Source of the DNA: Propionibacteriaceae bacterium
GTDB taxonomy: Bacteria; Actinomycetota; Actinomycetes; Propionibacteriales; Propionibacteriaceae
Reading direction: 5' to 3'
Length of the DNA stretch: 64,000 nucleotides
NCBI GenBank assembly: GCA_031266665.1
Contig: JAISAO010000096.1
Span: forward strand, 1 to 64,000
Positions 15,859-23,067 of this stretch are shown here, piece by piece. Numbering within the stretch: position 1 is the first letter of the stretch; every line of letters starts with the position of its first letter. The notes beneath the pieces are model-generated. The model worked only from the letters and a program-made list of their open reading frames with translations, had not been told where the DNA came from and did no database searches. The translations under genes were made by a program, and so were the position numbers.

Positions 15859-16761
15859 ATGGCCGATGGTCTACCCGGTTGGTACCCCGATCCGGGCGGC
15901 GCCCCGGGGCTGTTCCGCTACTGGGACGGCCACAACTGGTCCGAGGTCTTGTCGCCCACGCCCTACGCCCCGCCGCCCGTGGTGCTGACCCCCGGCGCCG
16001 GCGGCACCTTCGGCGGCTCGGTGGCTGCCGTCCAGACCCTGCCCCCGACCCAGCGGCGGTCGCCCGTGGGGCCGATCCTGATTGTGGCGGTGGTGGTCGT
16101 GGTCATCGGGCTGGTGGCCTGGCTGGTCATCCCCCGGCTGACGGGCGACCCGGGCAACATCGGAGACAGCCCGGAGCCGACGGCGGCCCAGCCCACGGGC
16201 GTGGTCTGCCCCCAGCCGAGCGACACCATCCCCGAGTCTTACGATCACCCCAACGACGGCTGGGTCCACGGCGGCCGACTGGCCTTCCCCGAGCCCGGCT
16301 ACCCCTGGGAGTACTCTCCCGAGAATCGCGTCCCCTTCGGTCGAGACGTGGGCAACCGCGTTTTCACCCTGCATTACCGTTACAGCGGCAAGCAGTCCTG
16401 GGTGGCCTCTCTGCTGGTGGCCGAGCTTTACGCCGGCGACGGCTTCTTCAGCCCCCAGGAGGGGGCCGAGATCGTCACCCGCTGTATCTTGGGCGAGTTC
16501 TACGGCGACGCCGTGGTCACACGGAACGACAGCCGCAACGAGGCTTACACCCTGGACGGCTACGACGGCTGGATTATCGATACCAACCTGTCCTTCAGCA
16601 TCCCCAACCTGCCCACCACCTCCGAGTCGGTCACGATCATCGTCGTCCCCACCGGCGAGATGAGCTCCAGTCTGTTCTACTCGTCGCTGCCCGACGACTC
16701 GCCCGAATACATCAAAGACGACGTCGCCTCGGCCATCGCGGACCTGAAAGTCTCGGACTGA
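15859..16761 (+). CDS. DUF2510 membrane protein with extracytoplasmic domain
   Basis: 300-residue protein, probably tail-outside. The N-terminal DUF2510 domain is plain: GWYPDPGGAPGLFRYWDGHNW at residues 6-26, a short tryptophan-rich motif common in actinobacterial membrane proteins. A proline-rich linker and one transmembrane helix (GPILIVAVVVVVIGLVAWLV, about residues 72-91) follow. The remaining 200 residues are a secreted domain without a family I recognise; it contains single cysteines near VVCPQPSD and TRCILGEF that may pair. It stands alone, and its function is unknown. Confidence 0.8.
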   Translation: MADGLPGWYPDPGGAPGLFRYWDGHNWSEVLSPTPYAPPPVVLTPGAGGTFGGSVAAVQTLPPTQRRSPVGPILIVAVVVVVIGLVAWLVIPRLTGDPGNIGDSPEPTAAQPTGVVCPQPSDTIPESYDHPNDGWVHGGRLAFPEPGYPWEYSPENRVPFGRDVGNRVFTLHYRYSGKQSWVASLLVAELYAGDGFFSPQEGAEIVTRCILGEFYGDAVVTRNDSRNEAYTLDGYDGWIIDTNLSFSIPNLPTTSESVTIIVVPTGEMSSSLFYSSLPDDSPEYIKDDVASAIADLKVSD

Positions 16762-16800
16762 GCACTTATGCAGGGAGGCCTGCTCGCGGACTGAGCCCAG

Positions 16801-16821
16801 ATCCCGGATCAAGTCCGGGAT
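16801..16821. terminator. REP-like hairpin after the DUF2510 gene
   Basis: ATCCCGGA-tcaag-TCCGGGAT is a perfect 8-bp stem with a 5-nt loop, 40 bp after the DUF2510 stop and before a convergent lipoprotein gene. It can terminate transcription from either side. Very similar words occur at 46713-46729 and in altered form at 63639-63656, so this is also one copy of a dispersed palindromic repeat. Confidence 0.6.
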
Positions 16822-16913
16822 GACGAGTAGCGTCCGGGGCGACTATGAGGGCGTCCGGGGTGATGACAGATGACATCATCACGGACGCCGCGATCTCGCC
16901 GTTAACAATAGAC

Positions 16914-17852
16914 TCAGCCGTTGTAATACGCCGTCGGGGCCTCCCAGATGATTTTCATGAGGCGGTCGAAATGGTCCCATTGCGCCACGTTGGTGCCGCT
17001 CCCAGGCTCCAGGCTGGAGCTGTCGATAGTGATGCTGGGCTGCGCCGTCAACTGATCGATGATGTTCACATAGGGCTGGCCGTCGGTGGTGGCTTGGCGG
17101 ACCATCTCGTCGTTGGCCGCCTCGACGTCGGGGTCGAACGCAGGGCATTGCTCGAGTAAATCTCGTAACTGCTCCTCGGTCAGCGTCAGCGGCAGCGAGA
17201 CCGCGATCAAGTCGTTCTCGTTGGCCGCTGGCTGGGCGTCGACCACACCGTTGATCCCGTAGTCTCGGGCGCAACGCGCCCAGTCGTTGGAGGCGGCGAT
17301 CACCATCTGATTCCAGATGGTATTGAGGGTTTCGAGGTCGTTGGCGTCCTCGAAAGCTTTATAAGCGGCGGCGGCGTCGTAGCCGCTCTGGTCTAGGCAG
17401 GCCGCCCAGTCGTCGGTCCGGTCGATCCCGGAGATGAAAAGGAAAACAATGGTCGCCCGGCCGCCGGATGTGGATCGTTCCCGTTCTTGTTCGGCGCGGT
17501 ATTGGTCGGCCGCCTCCTGGTACTGTGAGTCGGACAGGGCTTCGGTCGATTGGATGTCGCCGGATGGGAACACCCAATAGGCCGGCACCGACTGGTCGAA
17601 GCCAACTAAAGTAGGCCGTTTATCCGGCGTGGGGAAATAGGCTGCGGGCAGCCCTCGGTCTTGAAGGCAGTCGTATAGCGCCTGAGCTTTTGCCTCCAAG
17701 TTGTTGCCCAGAGACTCAATCCCCGTTGGAACTGCTACGGACTGGCTCGGGTCGAGTGTCGGCAAAGTAGGCTCTTCCGTAGAACAGCCGCCCAACAGGC
17801 CCGCCCCGATCAAGGCGAGCCCCAGCAGCGAGACCGCTCGAGTTAGTGCCAT
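16914..17852 (-). CDS. Secreted lipoprotein of unknown function
   Basis: 312-residue lipoprotein. It starts MALTRAVSLLGLALIGAG and has a lipobox LLGGC at about residue 22, followed by an STEEPTLPTLDPSQ linker. The rest is soluble, acidic and helical, with paired cysteines (YDCLQDRG, AACLDQSG, ARCARDYG, EQCPAFDP), suggesting disulfide-linked repeats. I recognise no family. ATG 17850-17852 is supported by AAGGGA upstream. It lies 115 bp downstream of the small secreted protein gene, on the same strand, with a strong hairpin between, so it may be expressed at lower level from the same transcript, as an accessory or immunity protein. Confidence 0.7.
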   Translation of the reverse strand: MALTRAVSLLGLALIGAGLLGGCSTEEPTLPTLDPSQSVAVPTGIESLGNNLEAKAQALYDCLQDRGLPAAYFPTPDKRPTLVGFDQSVPAYWVFPSGDIQSTEALSDSQYQEAADQYRAEQERERSTSGGRATIVFLFISGIDRTDDWAACLDQSGYDAAAAYKAFEDANDLETLNTIWNQMVIAASNDWARCARDYGINGVVDAQPAANENDLIAVSLPLTLTEEQLRDLLEQCPAFDPDVEAANDEMVRQATTDGQPYVNIIDQLTAQPSITIDSSSLEPGSGTNVAQWDHFDRLMKIIWEAPTAYYNG

Positions 17853-17932
17853 CGACTTTCCCTTCTTACGGAGACTAAGTTGGTGGGAGCCAGAAAGCCG
17901 TTGTGGTGAAACGTTCAGGTGATGGCCACGGT

Positions 17933-17957
17933 GGTGGGGGGCGGAAAGCCCCCCACC
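17933..17957 (-). terminator. 10-bp perfect GC hairpin after small secreted protein gene
   Basis: ggtggggggc (17933-17942) pairs exactly with gccccccacc (17948-17957) around a ggaaa loop, 11 bp after the stop of the small secreted protein gene. No clear T-run follows on the minus strand. Position and strength suggest a terminator or read-through attenuator that makes the small secreted protein more abundant than the lipoprotein encoded downstream. Confidence 0.7.
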
Positions 17958-17967
17958 AGGCTTCATC

Positions 17968-18312
17968 TTAGAAGCCGCCGCAGGCGCAGCACAGCACAGG
18001 GTCGACTCTTTGGAAAGACGCCCACGGCCAGCCACTGGTGTAGGAAAGAGACGTTTGGTTTCGGCCGAATGACGCGCAGCCGGTCGATGCCGGCCAGGCG
18101 AAACGGAATGCCAACGTGGCCAAGCTTGTATTCCAGGCGCAGCCTTTAACGGCGGTTCCAGTCTTCGTGCCCTGGCCGTAGACGTACAGACTCGAGCAGT
18201 TCATGGCCTCGGCCTCCTGCGCGGGAGTGACCGCGATGATCAGCCCCAGGGCCATCACGAAGCCGCTGGCCATGGCCAAGAGCTTGGTGGTCGCCCACTT
18301 CACTTTCCTCAT
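17968..18312 (-). CDS. Small secreted cysteine-rich protein, possible bacteriocin-like
   Basis: 114-residue precursor. The signal peptide MRKVKWATTKLLAMASGFVM... is cleaved probably after AEA (EAEA-MNCSS, about residue 36). The mature 78 residues have six cysteines (MNCSS, KGCAW, TGCAS, LCCACGGF) and are rich in Ser, Trp and Gly, with a hydrophobic cysteine-dense C-terminus. ATG 18310-18312 has AAAGGAAG upstream. No family recognised. A strong hairpin follows, then a lipoprotein gene, and a divergent XRE regulator lies on the other side. This layout fits a secreted effector or antimicrobial with regulator and accessory lipoprotein, but that role is inference. Confidence 0.65.
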   Translation of the reverse strand: MRKVKWATTKLLAMASGFVMALGLIIAVTPAQEAEAMNCSSLYVYGQGTKTGTAVKGCAWNTSLATLAFRFAWPASTGCASFGRNQTSLSYTSGWPWASFQRVDPVLCCACGGF

Positions 18313-18444
18313 AGTAACTTCCTTTCGTTGAATCAGCCTTCCTCGGGGGCGTGGATCGTCCGAAGGCCGACGGGTGGCAGCGGTGCCTCCCGCCGATTCG
18401 GACGGTCAGTCGGAGAGGAAGGACTCCTTGCGGCGACTGTATAG

Positions 18445-18474
18445 CTAGTTGGGCTAATGTGTAACTAGTTGGGC
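18445..18474. promoter_or_regulatory. Direct repeats in divergent promoter of XRE gene / secreted protein
   Basis: ctagttgggc occurs at 18445-18454 and again at 18465-18474, exactly 20 bp apart, about two helical turns. Each is preceded by ta/aa, and aactagtt in the second copy is itself palindromic. The pair lies in the 196-bp spacer between the small secreted protein gene (minus) and the XRE regulator (plus). It is a candidate operator for the XRE protein or an activator site. The rest of the spacer shows no gene. Confidence 0.5.
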
Positions 18475-18508
18475 AGACTGTGGGGGTGAGTCTCCCGAAC
18501 ATGGATGA

Positions 18509-18796
18509 GTGCCCACCTCAGCCTCGAAGCGGGAAGACGAACGCGGCGCGGTCGGGGCGCGGCGCCGGGTGGAGTTGGGGCGGCGCGTCCGGGCGTTGCG
18601 TCAAGAGTGCGGCCTGTCCCAGGAGGCCTTGGCCCTGGCCAGCGGCGTCAGCCGCAACATGTTGATCCAGGTCGGGTGGGGGCAGCGGGGCATCCTGGCC
18701 GAGCGTCTGGGCGATATCGCCCAGGTCCTGGGAGTGCGGGCCGGCGACCTGCTCGACGCCGACCAAGCGTCCGGCGGTTTTGACCGCCCCGAGTGA
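18509..18796 (+). CDS. XRE-family helix-turn-helix regulator
   Basis: 95-residue DNA-binding protein. The Cro/CI-type HTH covers residues 23-83: ELGRRVRALRQECGLSQEAL, then ALASGVSRNMLIQVGWGQRG as recognition region, and RLGDIAQVLGVRAGDLLD as closing helices. Start is GTG 18509 with a weak ribosome site, so an upstream start cannot be excluded. It is divergent from the small secreted protein gene and probably regulates it by way of the repeats at 18445-18474. It ends 25 bp before the convergent DUF4143 gene. Confidence 0.8.
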   Translation: MPTSASKREDERGAVGARRRVELGRRVRALRQECGLSQEALALASGVSRNMLIQVGWGQRGILAERLGDIAQVLGVRAGDLLDADQASGGFDRPE

Positions 18797-18821
18797 CCTC
18801 CTGGCCGTCTGGACTTGTCGG

Positions 18822-20054
18822 CTATCCCAGCGCGCCCACCGGCAAGGCCCAAAGCCGGTCGCCCAAGGGTATGGTCTGCCGGCCGGAGTAGATCACGGCG
18901 CCGGCTTTGAAACGCGGGCCGGTCAGGGCGCGCAGTCGCTCCAGTCCGCGGCGGTCTTCGGCGGACAGGGTCGCGCCGGCTTTCACCTCGACGCCGACCA
19001 CGTCGCCGTTCCTGGCCTCCAGCACCAAGTCCACCTCGTCCCGCCCGGAGCGGTAGTGGTACGCCCGGACCTCCGTCCGGGCGGCGGCGAGTTGTTTGAC
19101 GAACTCCATGACGACGTAGTTCTCCAGCGCCTGGCCGGTGATCCGGGGGCCGGTTCCGAGGCGGCTCTCGTCGGCCCCGAGCAGGTGCAGCAGGAGCCCG
19201 GTGTCCACCAGGTGGAGTTTGGGGGTGTGGACCTCGCGGGCGGCCAGGCCCGGACGCCAAGCCGGCAGACGGCGGATCAGGAAGGCCGTCTCCAGCAGTT
19301 CCAGGTAGCTTTTGACCGTATTCTGGCTCAGACCGAGGCGGCTGGAAAGGTGTGTGTAATTGACCAGTCCGGCGGCTTGGGCGCTGGCCAGGCGGAGCAG
19401 GCGGGGCATCTCGTCCAGTCGCAGGGCGTCGGAGATGTCTCGCAGATCGCGGTCGAGCGTGGTGTCGAGGTAGTCGCGGAACCAGTGCTCGCGCCGTCGC
19501 TGATCGCGGCCGGCCGCCTCCGGGAAGCCGCCAGCGGCGATGCGGGCGGCGAAGGCATCGCGTCCGACCACCGCGTCCGCGATCAGCGGCGGCTCGCCCC
19601 GCAGGAGCGCATCCACCAGATTGGGCGTCGGCGCGACCTCGGCCCGGGCCAGAGGCCACAAGGTGACGATCTCCATCCGTCCGGTCAGGGCGTCCTTCAC
19701 CCGCCGGTTGGAGCGCACGTTGGACGAGCCGGTCAACAGAAATTGGCCGGGGCTGGTGTCCCGGTCCACCGCCTCTTTGACGGCCAGCAACAGGTCCGGG
19801 GCGCGTTGCGCCTCGTCCACGACGGCGGGCCTGGGCAAAGTGGCCACGAACCCCGTCGGATCGGCGGCGGCGGCGTCCCGCGCGGTCTTGTTGTCCAGCG
19901 TGACGACGGGCGGCAGGCGGTTGGCGGCGGCGTAGCCGGCCACCAGAGTGCTCTTGCCCACTTGGCGCGCGCCCATCACGAAGACCACGCGGGTGTCGGC
20001 CATGGCCTCGGCCACCTGCGGTCCGGCCCACCTCTCGACTAACCTTCCACCCAT
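18822..20054 (-). CDS. AAA ATPase with DUF4143 (orphan ATPase 2)
   Basis: About 410-residue P-loop protein. Walker A is VMGARQVGKSTLVAG near residue 27, Walker B-like PAVVDEAQRAPDLLLAV, sensor LLTGSSNVRS, then a winged-helix-like segment (LSSRLGLSQNTVKSYLELLE). The DUF4143 C-terminus has FLIRRLPAWRPG and LHLVDTGLLLHLLG, and the nuclease-like tail reads YRSGRDEVDLVLEA...GVEVKAGAT. Start at ATG 20052-20054 is the most conservative; the frame stays open further upstream through the repeat array. It is related to but clearly different from the ATPase at 9.5 kb. Both have promoter-region repeats. Confidence 0.88.
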   Translation of the reverse strand: MGGRLVERWAGPQVAEAMADTRVVFVMGARQVGKSTLVAGYAAANRLPPVVTLDNKTARDAAAADPTGFVATLPRPAVVDEAQRAPDLLLAVKEAVDRDTSPGQFLLTGSSNVRSNRRVKDALTGRMEIVTLWPLARAEVAPTPNLVDALLRGEPPLIADAVVGRDAFAARIAAGGFPEAAGRDQRRREHWFRDYLDTTLDRDLRDISDALRLDEMPRLLRLASAQAAGLVNYTHLSSRLGLSQNTVKSYLELLETAFLIRRLPAWRPGLAAREVHTPKLHLVDTGLLLHLLGADESRLGTGPRITGQALENYVVMEFVKQLAAARTEVRAYHYRSGRDEVDLVLEARNGDVVGVEVKAGATLSAEDRRGLERLRALTGPRFKAGAVIYSGRQTIPLGDRLWALPVGALG

Positions 20055-20076
20055 GCCGTCAAGCTTATAGTCAAGC

Positions 20077-20182
20077 GCGCTAATCCGGAGCGGTGGGTGC
20101 GTTAATCCGGAATGGTAGCTGCGCAGATCCGGAATCTGAGCTGCGCAAATCCGGAATCTCGTCTGCGCGGATCGGGAACCCA
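20077..20182. repeat. 22-bp iteron-like repeats upstream of DUF4143 ATPase 2
   Basis: Five consecutive units at 20077, 20099, 20121, 20143 and 20165 keep an exact 22-bp period for the first four. Each carries gcg(c/t)(a/t)(a/g)atccgga near its start; the fifth unit is decayed. They begin 23 bp upstream of the ATPase ATG. The atccgga core resembles the cggatt core of the repeats upstream of the other DUF4143 gene. This is a candidate operator array. The remaining bases to 20255 show no gene. Confidence 0.8.
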
Positions 20183-20255
20183 GGCGGACTGGAGGGTCTG
20201 CGGCCGGCCTATCGGACCATCCCAACCAGATCCCGCTCCACACCAGCGGTCACGT

Positions 20256-21701
20256 CTAGCGGCGCCAGGGCAGGAGTGAGGGTTTGGCTTTGGGGGTTGG
20301 GATGTCTAGCTTTAGGAGGGCGTTCTCGACCACCTCTTGAAGGCCCGGGTGGGGCCAGTACTGGCCGCGGGCCATGGTGGTGGCGTCCAGGTTGAAGGTC
20401 ATCGCCTGGATGATCGGCTGGAGCAGGAGGGCGGCCTCGGGGCCGACGATGTGGCCGCCCAGGATCGCCCCGGTTGCCGGGTCGGCCAGCAGTTTGACGA
20501 AATGGTGGTCACAGTCGTCCTCCATGGCCCAGCCGTAGGCCACGTCGCGGTAGTGCTGGACGGCGGCCACATAGGGGCGGCCGGATTGTTCCAGGGCCTG
20601 TTCGGTGGCGCCGACCCAGGCCGCCTGGGGGGTGGTGAACAGGGCGGCCGGGATGGGGCGGTCGTCGGTGGCGACCAGCTGTTTGGGCTGCTCCAGGTTG
20701 TGGCGCACGATCCGGGCCTCCAAGTTAGCCACATGTTTGAGCGGTTCGGGGCTGTCGACGTCGCCCAGCGCCCAGATGTGGGGCACGGAGGTGCGCTGGT
20801 TGGCGTCCACCACCAGCCGGCCGTCGGCCGTCAGTTCCAGCCCGGCCGCCTCGACCCCCAGCCGGTCGGTGTTGGGCCGCCGGCCGACCGCCAGCAGCAG
20901 GGCCTCGGCCGAGTAGGTGTACTCGATGCCGTTGACGTCGTGGGCGTACAGCGTCACCCCCCGGCCGCTGGGCTCGACCTCGGACAGGGTTTGGTTCAGC
21001 CGTAGCGTCACCCGCTGGGCCAGCTCGGCCGTCAGCGCCGCCGCCACCGCCCGGTCGGCCCGCCGCAACAACTGCCCCGAGCGTTGCACCACGGTCACCT
21101 GGCAGCCCAGGCCGGCGAAGATGTCGGCCATCTCGGTCGCCACCACCCCGCCGCCCATGATGGCCAGCGTCTTGGGCAGTTTCTCGACCCGCATGATGTC
21201 GTCCGAGGTGAACACCATCCCGGCCAGCCGGGGGTCGTCCAGGCCGGCGATGTCGGGCACCACCGGCCGCGAGCCCGTGGCCACGACGAAAGAATCACTC
21301 GTCACGGTGGCGGTCGAGCCGTCGAACAAGTCGACCCGGACGGTGTGCGGGTCGGTGAACTGGGCCCGGCCCCGGAACAAGGTGACTTTTTCGCTGGCGG
21401 CGCGGGAGGCCTCCGCGGCCTCGGCCAGGGGATCGGTGCGGCCGAAGACCCGTTCCCGGACGGCCGGCCAATCGACCGTCGGGGCGCCGGTGGACACGCC
21501 GAGGCGGTCGGCCCGGCGGATGGTGGCGACGTGGTGGGCGACCTGGGACAACATTTTCGAGGGGATGCAGCCCTTGTTCAAGCAGGTGCCGCCGAAAGGC
21601 ACGCCGTCATCGATCAGGGCCACCCGGCGTTCGGGGAAGCCGGCGCCGACCAAGGCGTTACCGGAGCCCGCCCCGATCACCACGATGTCAAAATCAGCCA
21701 T
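20256..21701 (-). CDS. mtr: Mycothione reductase
   Basis: 481-residue FAD-dependent pyridine nucleotide disulfide oxidoreductase. It reduces oxidised mycothiol using NADPH in the cytoplasm. It begins MADFDIVVIGAGSGNALVG (FAD-binding Rossmann), then the redox-active disulfide GGTCLNKGCIPSKM at about residues 40-53. The NADPH-binding site is LAIMGGGVVATEMADIFAGLG. The dimerisation domain ends in QYWPHPGLQEVVENALL, with the catalytic His-Pro near the C-terminus. The sequence around the start (SGNALVGAGFPERRVALID) is of mycothione rather than glutathione or lipoamide type. Its presence implies mycothiol as the main thiol. It is a single gene, with a repeat-rich spacer upstream. Confidence 0.92.
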   Translation of the reverse strand: MADFDIVVIGAGSGNALVGAGFPERRVALIDDGVPFGGTCLNKGCIPSKMLSQVAHHVATIRRADRLGVSTGAPTVDWPAVRERVFGRTDPLAEAAEASRAASEKVTLFRGRAQFTDPHTVRVDLFDGSTATVTSDSFVVATGSRPVVPDIAGLDDPRLAGMVFTSDDIMRVEKLPKTLAIMGGGVVATEMADIFAGLGCQVTVVQRSGQLLRRADRAVAAALTAELAQRVTLRLNQTLSEVEPSGRGVTLYAHDVNGIEYTYSAEALLLAVGRRPNTDRLGVEAAGLELTADGRLVVDANQRTSVPHIWALGDVDSPEPLKHVANLEARIVRHNLEQPKQLVATDDRPIPAALFTTPQAAWVGATEQALEQSGRPYVAAVQHYRDVAYGWAMEDDCDHHFVKLLADPATGAILGGHIVGPEAALLLQPIIQAMTFNLDATTMARGQYWPHPGLQEVVENALLKLDIPTPKAKPSLLPWRR

Positions 21702-21779
21702 GAGGGCATTCTCCCACCGACTCCACCCGCTCCGCCCATCTGGCACTGTCTCGGATGGCAGACGGCGGCGGGACCGGGT

Positions 21780-22140
21780 GGGCGGGGGGAGTGTCACACG
21801 GGGACGGGCGGGGCGAGGACGCCTCATGGTGGTCTGGTGAGGGGTGTCGCACGGGGGGATCGGGCGGTGGTGTCGCACGGAGATCAGGTGTGGGTGTCGC
21901 ATTAGGGTGTCGCACGGGGACGGGCGGCGGTGATCGGCGGACGGTGACGGGTCGTCCACGCCATCAATCCCGGGACGGTCCTCGGGAGTGGCGGACGGTG
22001 ACGGGTCGTCCACCCCAGAATCGACACCACCGTCCCCCGTTCGGGCTGTGACGGCGCTCAGTGGTCGGGTCGTCCACCTCGGAATCGACATCACCGTCCC
22101 TCAGGGCGGCGGTGATCGGGGTAAAGGGTCGTCCACCCGG
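21780..22140. repeat. Repeat-rich spacer upstream of mtr
   Basis: The 476-bp spacer 21702-22177 holds no gene. Its first part has about five copies of gtgtcgcacgg or variants (21789 to 21920). Its second part has a perfect 23-bp direct repeat (21937-21959 and 21991-22013, core acggtgacgggtcgtcc) and partial copies of cgggtcgtccac to about 22135, plus a repeated aatcgacaNcaccgtcc word. Its role is unknown; it looks like slipped or expanded intergenic DNA. Confidence 0.65.
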
Positions 22141-22177
22141 TCTCCCCGGCCACAGGGGGGCCGGCACAACACCGGAG

Positions 22178-22834
22178 TCAGCGGCCGACGCTGAAAGCCT
22201 TGTTCCGGGCCTTGGCCGGTAGCAGGTCTGCGGCCGGCTCGTGGTAGTCGATTTTGACCAAGGTGTCGCCGGCGTAGGTCAAGCTGGTGACCGAGGCCAA
22301 GGAGCACTGGCGCCGCCTGGGATCGTGGGGCAGGGGTCGGCCCTCGGCCGAGCGCCGCGCCATCCACAAGGGCAGTTGGTGGGAGACGATCAGCGCCTGG
22401 CCGCCCGGCCCGGCCGCCTGCCGGGCCTCGGCCACAGCCGACCCCATGCGGGCGGCGATGTCGCGGTAGGGCTCGCCCCAGCTGGGCCGCAGCGGGTTGA
22501 CCAGGAAGCGCCAGGCGGTCGGCCGCAACAAAGCCTGATTGCGCAACCCGAAGATTTGGCCCTGGAAGTGGTTGCCGGCCTCGGTCAGCCGCTCGTCGGT
22601 CACGACCGGGAGCCCCGGATGGCCGGCCGCGATCGGCGCCATCGTCTCCTGAGCCCGTTCCAGCGGCGAGCAGCGCAGATGGGTCAGCTCGACGGCGGCC
22701 ATGAACTGGGCCACCCGTTGGGCCATCCGCCGGCCCAGGGGGGACAGGTGCCAGCCGGGGAGGCGGCCGTAGAGCACGCCCTCGGGGTTCCAGACCTCGC
22801 CGTGGCGCACCAGATGAACGGTGGTGAGGGCCAT
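22178..22834 (-). CDS. Histidine phosphatase family protein (phosphoglycerate-mutase-like)
   Basis: 218-residue cytoplasmic phosphatase. LVRHGEVWNPEGVLYGR at residues 7-23 gives the catalytic RHG histidine, LRCSPLERAQETM the second arginine region, and ALIVSHQLPLWM the second catalytic histidine. Start ATG 22832-22834 gives a normal family length; longer forms read into the tandem repeats upstream. Its position just downstream of the hemD fusion matches heme-gene neighbourhoods of several actinobacteria, but the substrate is not known. It is separated from hemD by a 233-bp spacer filled with 18-bp repeats. Confidence 0.88.
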   Translation of the reverse strand: MALTTVHLVRHGEVWNPEGVLYGRLPGWHLSPLGRRMAQRVAQFMAAVELTHLRCSPLERAQETMAPIAAGHPGLPVVTDERLTEAGNHFQGQIFGLRNQALLRPTAWRFLVNPLRPSWGEPYRDIAARMGSAVAEARQAAGPGGQALIVSHQLPLWMARRSAEGRPLPHDPRRRQCSLASVTSLTYAGDTLVKIDYHEPAADLLPAKARNKAFSVGR

Positions 22835-22904
22835 GTCAGCCACCCGCGACCAGCGGCCGCCCGGGCGGCGGGGGACAGGTTCCAGCGGCTCCGGCTCGGC
22901 CGTG

Positions 22905-23066
22905 GTCAGTCGCACGGTCCGCGTCGGTCGCACGATTCACGTTGGTCATACGGTTCACGTTGGTCATACGGTTCACGTTGGTCGCAGGGGCCGCGTCGGG
23001 CACACGAGCCGAGTTGGTCGCACGGGCCGCGTCGGACACACAAGCCGCGTCGGACACACGGTCCAC
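22905..23066. repeat. Nine 18-bp tandem repeats between hemD fusion and phosphatase gene
   Basis: Nine units of exactly 18 bp run without a gap from 22905 to 23066. The consensus is gtYggtcRcacggnYcRc, with two units at 22941 and 22959 identical. The array ends 1 bp before the hemD stop codon. Because 18 is a multiple of three, several frames stay open and would encode hexapeptide repeats (VGHTVH-like on plus, TNVNRM-like on minus), but there is no ribosome site or start that suggests a real protein. It is probably variable in copy number between strains. Confidence 0.9.
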
Positions 23067-23067
23067 T

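Noticed and set aside
20077-20182. CRISPR array or plasmid iteron origin
   Set aside because: 22-bp contiguous units without spacers, and no replication protein gene. Promoter position upstream of the ATPase suggests a regulatory array instead.
22905-23066. CRISPR array
   Set aside because: Units are contiguous 18-mers with no spacers; no cas genes are in the window.
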